A program made the position numbers and the translations under genes. From the NCBI GenBank assembly GCA_023228385.1, contig JALOBF010000052.1, forward strand, positions 1-9,379: a DNA stretch of 9,379 nt, read 5' to 3'. The notes beneath the pieces are model-generated. The model did not search any database and was not told the DNA's origin. It saw nothing but the letters and a program-made list of their open reading frames with translations. Each line of letters starts with the position of its first letter. Position 1 is the first letter of the stretch. Origin of the DNA: Bacilli bacterium. GTDB lineage: Bacteria; Bacillota_I; Bacilli_A; ML615J-28; CAG-698. Shown here piece by piece: positions 6,763 through 9,379 of this stretch.

Positions 6763-6791
6763 AAACCTTTGTGTTTAGCACAAAGGTTTTT
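6763..6791 (+). terminator. Rho-independent terminator of the nad operon
   Basis: An 11-bp perfect stem AAACCTTTGTG (6763-6773) / CACAAAGGTTT (6779-6789) surrounds a five-base loop TTTAG and ends in a short T-run to 6791. It starts 4 nt past the nadE stop. The T-run is short, but the stem is strong. Confidence 0.85.
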
Positions 6792-6810
6792 GATATCGGA
6801 TAAAAATGTT

Positions 6811-6839
6811 TTGCTTATCGAATTATTATTTGATACAAT
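6811..6839 (+). promoter_or_regulatory. Promoter of the ABC exporter operon
   Basis: TTGCTT (6811-6816) and TACAAT (6834-6839) are spaced by 17 nt, with an extended TGA at 6831-6833. Transcription should start near 6846, leaving a short leader that carries AAAGGA at 6849-6854. No operator-like palindrome is evident around it. Confidence 0.75.
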
Positions 6840-6862
6840 AATGGAAAGAAAGGAATTTGGGT

Positions 6863-7723
6863 ATGAGCGTTTTATTTGATGTGAGAAATTTGGTTTTTCG
6901 TTATCCGAAGTCAAAAGAAGATATTCTAAAAGGTATCTCTTTTACCGTGGAAACCGGACAGATATTCGGTCTGTTGGGGCCGTCCGGTGCCGGCAAATCG
7001 ACAACTCAGAAAATTTTAATTAAAATACTTAATAACTATCAGGGAGAAATTTTTTACCGCGGCAAAGATTTGCGCACTTATGATAAATCATTTTATGAAG
7101 ACATCGGGGTTGGTTTTGAAATGCCGGTTCATTTTAATAAGCTTACGGCCCGGGAAAACATGAAATATTTTGCCTCGTTTTATCAAAGGCACCTTGATTG
7201 TGTTGCATTGATGGAGAAACTTAATTTAGCCGATGCCATCGACATGGAAGTCGGTCAGTTTTCCAAAGGCATGAAAGTCCGACTTAATTTTGTCCGGGCG
7301 ATGCTTAATAACCCCCGCGTGCTTTTTTTGGATGAACCGACCGCCGGAATCGATCCGGCTAATGCCCGTATTATTAAAGATTTAATTCTTGATTTTAAAA
7401 AAAGGGGCGGTACCGTTTTTATCACTACGCATTTGATGAGCGATGTTGAACAATTATGCGATGAGGTTATCTTTATGACGGATGGTATGGTTGGGAAGAA
7501 AGCCGCGCCGCGAGATTTAAAAATTCAATACGGTAACCGGTTGGTTACGGTTGAGTATTATGACGATGCCGGATTAAGACGCCAACAATTTGACTTAAAG
7601 GATTTAGGCCATAATCGTAATTTTCTCGATATCATTTCCCGTTATGATATTGAAACCATCCATAGCGGCGAGACTTCGTTGGAAGAAATATTTATTATCG
7701 TCACCGGAGCAAACAATGAATAA
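6863..7723 (+). CDS. ABC-2 exporter ATP-binding protein
   Basis: The ATPase of an export-type ABC transporter, acting on the inner face of the membrane with the two permeases that follow. Of 286 residues, Walker A GPSGAGKST is at 39-47, the Q-loop position is E86 (GFEMP), a degenerate signature FSKGMKVR lies at 133-140, Walker B LFLDEP at 154-159, the D-loop follows at AGIDP, and the H-loop is H190 in ITTHLM. A C-terminal tail of about 70 residues follows, ending in the SLEEIFI motif common to ABC-2 ATPases. Glu instead of Gln in the Q-loop together with SKGM is a pattern I associate with the fluoroquinolone-export-like subgroup, but the substrate cannot be read from the sequence. ATG 6863 was chosen because AAAGGA (6849-6854) is 8 nt upstream; a TTG at 6857 lies too close to that site. 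Its end overlaps the next gene by 8 nt. Confidence 0.93.
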   Translation: MSVLFDVRNLVFRYPKSKEDILKGISFTVETGQIFGLLGPSGAGKSTTQKILIKILNNYQGEIFYRGKDLRTYDKSFYEDIGVGFEMPVHFNKLTARENMKYFASFYQRHLDCVALMEKLNLADAIDMEVGQFSKGMKVRLNFVRAMLNNPRVLFLDEPTAGIDPANARIIKDLILDFKKRGGTVFITTHLMSDVEQLCDEVIFMTDGMVGKKAAPRDLKIQYGNRLVTVEYYDDAGLRRQQFDLKDLGHNRNFLDIISRYDIETIHSGETSLEEIFIIVTGANNE

Positions 7724-8432
7724 TGTATTTATGTTGCTTAAAGGCGAACTGAAACGTTTGGTTAAATATAAAATTTTAACAGTCGGTTTGTTTGTTTCGG
7801 CTATTTGGGCTTTGATTATCGCCTTAAGCGATCGCGAAGAACTTACTGTTTTGCTTCCGCTGTTAATCGGGGTTGATGCTACGATGATGAGTATAATATT
7901 GCTTGCCGCCGGATATTTTTTGGAAAAACAAGAAGGCTCGGTGAAGTCGCTTTTTGTCGCCCCGGTCTCCGGCGGGGAGATATTATTTGCTAAAGTCATG
8001 GCTGCTTTACTTTCCGGTTTATTATCGGGGGCGATTGTCGCCTTAACCGCCCGCTTTACGCACGATATCAGGATTAATTTATTATTGCTTGCCGTATATC
8101 TTATTATTATAGTCGTCAGTCATACGGCCGTCGGTTATGTTTTAGCGCTTTACGCCAAAGATTTCGGAACTTTGTTGTCTTATACTTTAATCTTTGCTTT
8201 TTTGTCGTATATTCCTTCGCTTTTGTTTATGACCGGCATTATTCCCTTAGCTTTCGAGAAGGTGATGCTGGTGCTTCCCACTCACGACGCAATGATGTTG
8301 CTTCGGAGCTTAACCGATAAAGTAGATACTATAATCGTCCTTTTAAGTGTTATTTATCAGGTTGTGTTCGGACTTACGCTTTATTTCGCGGTTGTATATA
8401 AGAAATTCAAAAAAACAGTGGCGGAGAGTTAG
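7716..8432 (+). CDS. ABC-2 type permease, first subunit
   Basis: A 238-residue membrane protein with about six hydrophobic segments, near residues 20-37, 44-68, 90-111, 119-147, 150-176 and 204-227, and a basic C-terminus KKFKKT. Between segments 2 and 3 is the ABC-2 hallmark: an acidic EKQEG stretch, then LFVAPVSGGEILFAK, the cytoplasmic coupling loop that meets the ATPase. It lacks any large outer domain. ATG 7716 overlaps the ATPase stop by 8 nt and has GGAG at 7706-7709 spaced 6 nt. The longer frame from 7644 lies within the ATPase and is rejected. With the next gene it should form a heterodimeric pore. Substrate unknown. Confidence 0.9.
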   Translation: MNNVFMLLKGELKRLVKYKILTVGLFVSAIWALIIALSDREELTVLLPLLIGVDATMMSIILLAAGYFLEKQEGSVKSLFVAPVSGGEILFAKVMAALLSGLLSGAIVALTARFTHDIRINLLLLAVYLIIIVVSHTAVGYVLALYAKDFGTLLSYTLIFAFLSYIPSLLFMTGIIPLAFEKVMLVLPTHDAMMLLRSLTDKVDTIIVLLSVIYQVVFGLTLYFAVVYKKFKKTVAES

Positions 8433-8434
8433 AT

Positions 8435-9238
8435 ATGAAAAAGTATTCCGCATTATTAAAATATGAAATTAAAACCATTTTAAAAGATTCTTTCGGTTTG
8501 GCCTTAACCGTTTATCCTTTATTAATGCTGATTATTATCGGTTTTGTTTTACCCGCCGCATTAAAGAAGGCATCGGCCGCGACGGTTGCAACTACCCTTC
8601 TTTTAATGATATGCCTCGCTTTATCGATTATCGGTTATATGGGGGGCGTGCTTTTGGGTTTTTCTTTAATTGAAAACAAGGATGAAAATACCATAAGTGC
8701 CATAGCGGTCACACCGGTTTCGGTAAACGGTTACCTGATTTTTAAAATTATATATACTTATTTATATTCAATCATCGCTAATTTAGTATTAATCGGCGGG
8801 TTGCGCCTTTTTGCTTATCACAATTTTATTATTGAGTATAATGGTAATCCCATCAGTTTGCTTGAAAATATCAGTTGGCTTTATATTGTTGTTTTTTCAC
8901 TGGTAAACAGTGTTTTTGTTCCGGCCGTTGCTTTACTGTTGGCGGCTCTTGCCGGCAATAAAATCGAAGGTTTTGCTTTTCTTAAAGCCGGCGGGATTAT
9001 TCTTATCATTCCGTTGCTTTCTTTGCTTAATTTTTTTCAAAACGGGAAACAATATTTATTAGGCATCATTCCTAATTTTTGGCCGTTAAAAGCAATGATT
9101 AATATTATGTTTGATAGTCAGCATCCGTCCGATCTTAATTATTATTTTTATATGCTAATCGGCTTTATTTATATGGCTTTCTTGGCAGTGGGTTGTTTTA
9201 AACTGTTTGTTTATAAACTTAAAACCACCGGAAAATAA
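8435..9238 (+). CDS. ABC-2 type permease, second subunit
   Basis: A 267-residue membrane protein with about six hydrophobic segments, near residues 20-41, 50-79, 98-123, 147-173, 180-201 and 237-260. The same loop pattern as in the preceding gene is present between segments 2 and 3: IENKDENTISAIAVTPVS, then a lysine-containing helix (residues 79-104). The two permeases therefore share topology and probably arose by duplication, though they are now weakly similar. GGAGAG at 8423-8428 lies 6 nt before ATG 8435, and the gene starts 2 nt after the preceding stop, so the three genes are one transcript. The layout of ATPase, permease, permease resembles the mycobacterial Rv2688c-Rv2686c fluoroquinolone exporter; this is analogy only and not evidence of drug export. 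No clear terminator with a T-run follows. Confidence 0.9.
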   Translation: MKKYSALLKYEIKTILKDSFGLALTVYPLLMLIIIGFVLPAALKKASAATVATTLLLMICLALSIIGYMGGVLLGFSLIENKDENTISAIAVTPVSVNGYLIFKIIYTYLYSIIANLVLIGGLRLFAYHNFIIEYNGNPISLLENISWLYIVVFSLVNSVFVPAVALLLAALAGNKIEGFAFLKAGGIILIIPLLSLLNFFQNGKQYLLGIIPNFWPLKAMINIMFDSQHPSDLNYYFYMLIGFIYMAFLAVGCFKLFVYKLKTTGK

Positions 9239-9261
9239 GCAAAGTAAAAATATATTAAGTA

Positions 9262-9289
9262 TTCCCCGTTTCCGTATTAAACGGAGGGA
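9262..9289 (+). other. Hairpin downstream of the exporter operon, no T-run
   Basis: CCGTTT (9266-9271) pairs with AAACGG (9279-9284). After one bulged A the pairing extends to TTCC (9262-9265) with GGGA (9286-9289). An alternative smaller stem TCCGT/ACGGA competes with it. The following bases are ATATCGTTATAG, with no T-run, so it is not a standard intrinsic terminator. It could stabilise the mRNA 3' end or act with a factor. Confidence 0.4.
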
Positions 9290-9336
9290 TATCGTTATAG
9301 CGACATTGTATTATTTCTTTAGGTTATGCTTTTGCG

Positions 9337-9379
9337 ATGGGAGAAAAGCTGATTTTACTTATCCATGGAAAAACTTTCT
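9337..9379 (+). CDS. Possible start of a gene cut by the right edge
   Basis: ATG at 9337 opens a frame of 14 codons to the window end, reading MGEKLILLIHGKTF. The LILLIHG string resembles the first strand and oxyanion turn of alpha/beta hydrolases, but 14 residues are too few to call a family. The only purine-rich site upstream (AGG at 9321-9323) is poorly placed. It may be chance. Confidence 0.25.
   Translation, partial: MGEKLILLIHGKTF

Noticed and set aside
7604..7999. 131-codon minus-strand frame across the ATPase-permease junction
   Set aside because: It overlaps two well-supported genes and has no promoter, SD or protein signature.
1..9379. CRISPR arrays, tRNA or rRNA genes, insertion sequences
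   Set aside because: No regularly spaced repeats, no cloverleaf or rRNA-like conserved stretch, and no transposase frame or terminal inverted repeats were seen.

Overview
The window looks like a chromosomal piece of a low-GC Gram-positive bacterium of the Bacilli/Erysipelotrichia type. The gene order murE-mraY-murD without murF is the Bacillus-type arrangement, the coding bias is AT-rich, and Shine-Dalgarno sites of the AGGAG type precede most genes. TGA is used as a stop: it ends murE inside an ATGA overlap with mraY. The genetic code is therefore the standard bacterial one, not the Mycoplasma code, and the cell makes peptidoglycan. The DNPR motif of MurE points to meso-diaminopimelate in the wall. 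Species cannot be named from this alone.

Layout, all on the + strand. (1) 3-363: the 3' end of a gene cut by the window edge, whose product tail resembles the C-termini of polymorphic/contact-dependent toxins, followed by a small cysteine-rich CPCC-family gene that sits where an immunity gene would. A terminator follows at 447-474. (2) 569-4272: a peptidoglycan precursor operon, murE-mraY-murD, preceded by a perfect TATAAT and closed by a terminator overlapping the murD stop codon. murD has no ATG/GTG/TTG at a sensible place and appears to start at ATT. (3) 4274-6791: a two-gene NAD operon, nadD-nadE, with its own promoter and terminator, encoding the last two steps of NAD synthesis. (4) 6811-9238: a three-gene ABC-2 exporter operon (ATPase plus two six-helix permeases) with its own promoter. 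(5) 9239-9379: a hairpin without a T-run and possibly the first 14 codons of another gene.

The core is ordinary housekeeping. The parts that deserve attention are the toxin-tail/CPCC pair at the left edge, the ATT start and divergent substrate-binding loop of MurD, the leader upstream of murE with its tandem SD-like repeat and possible micro-ORF, and the exporter of unknown substrate. I did not find a clear new multi-gene system; the left-edge pair is the best candidate, and most of it lies outside the window.
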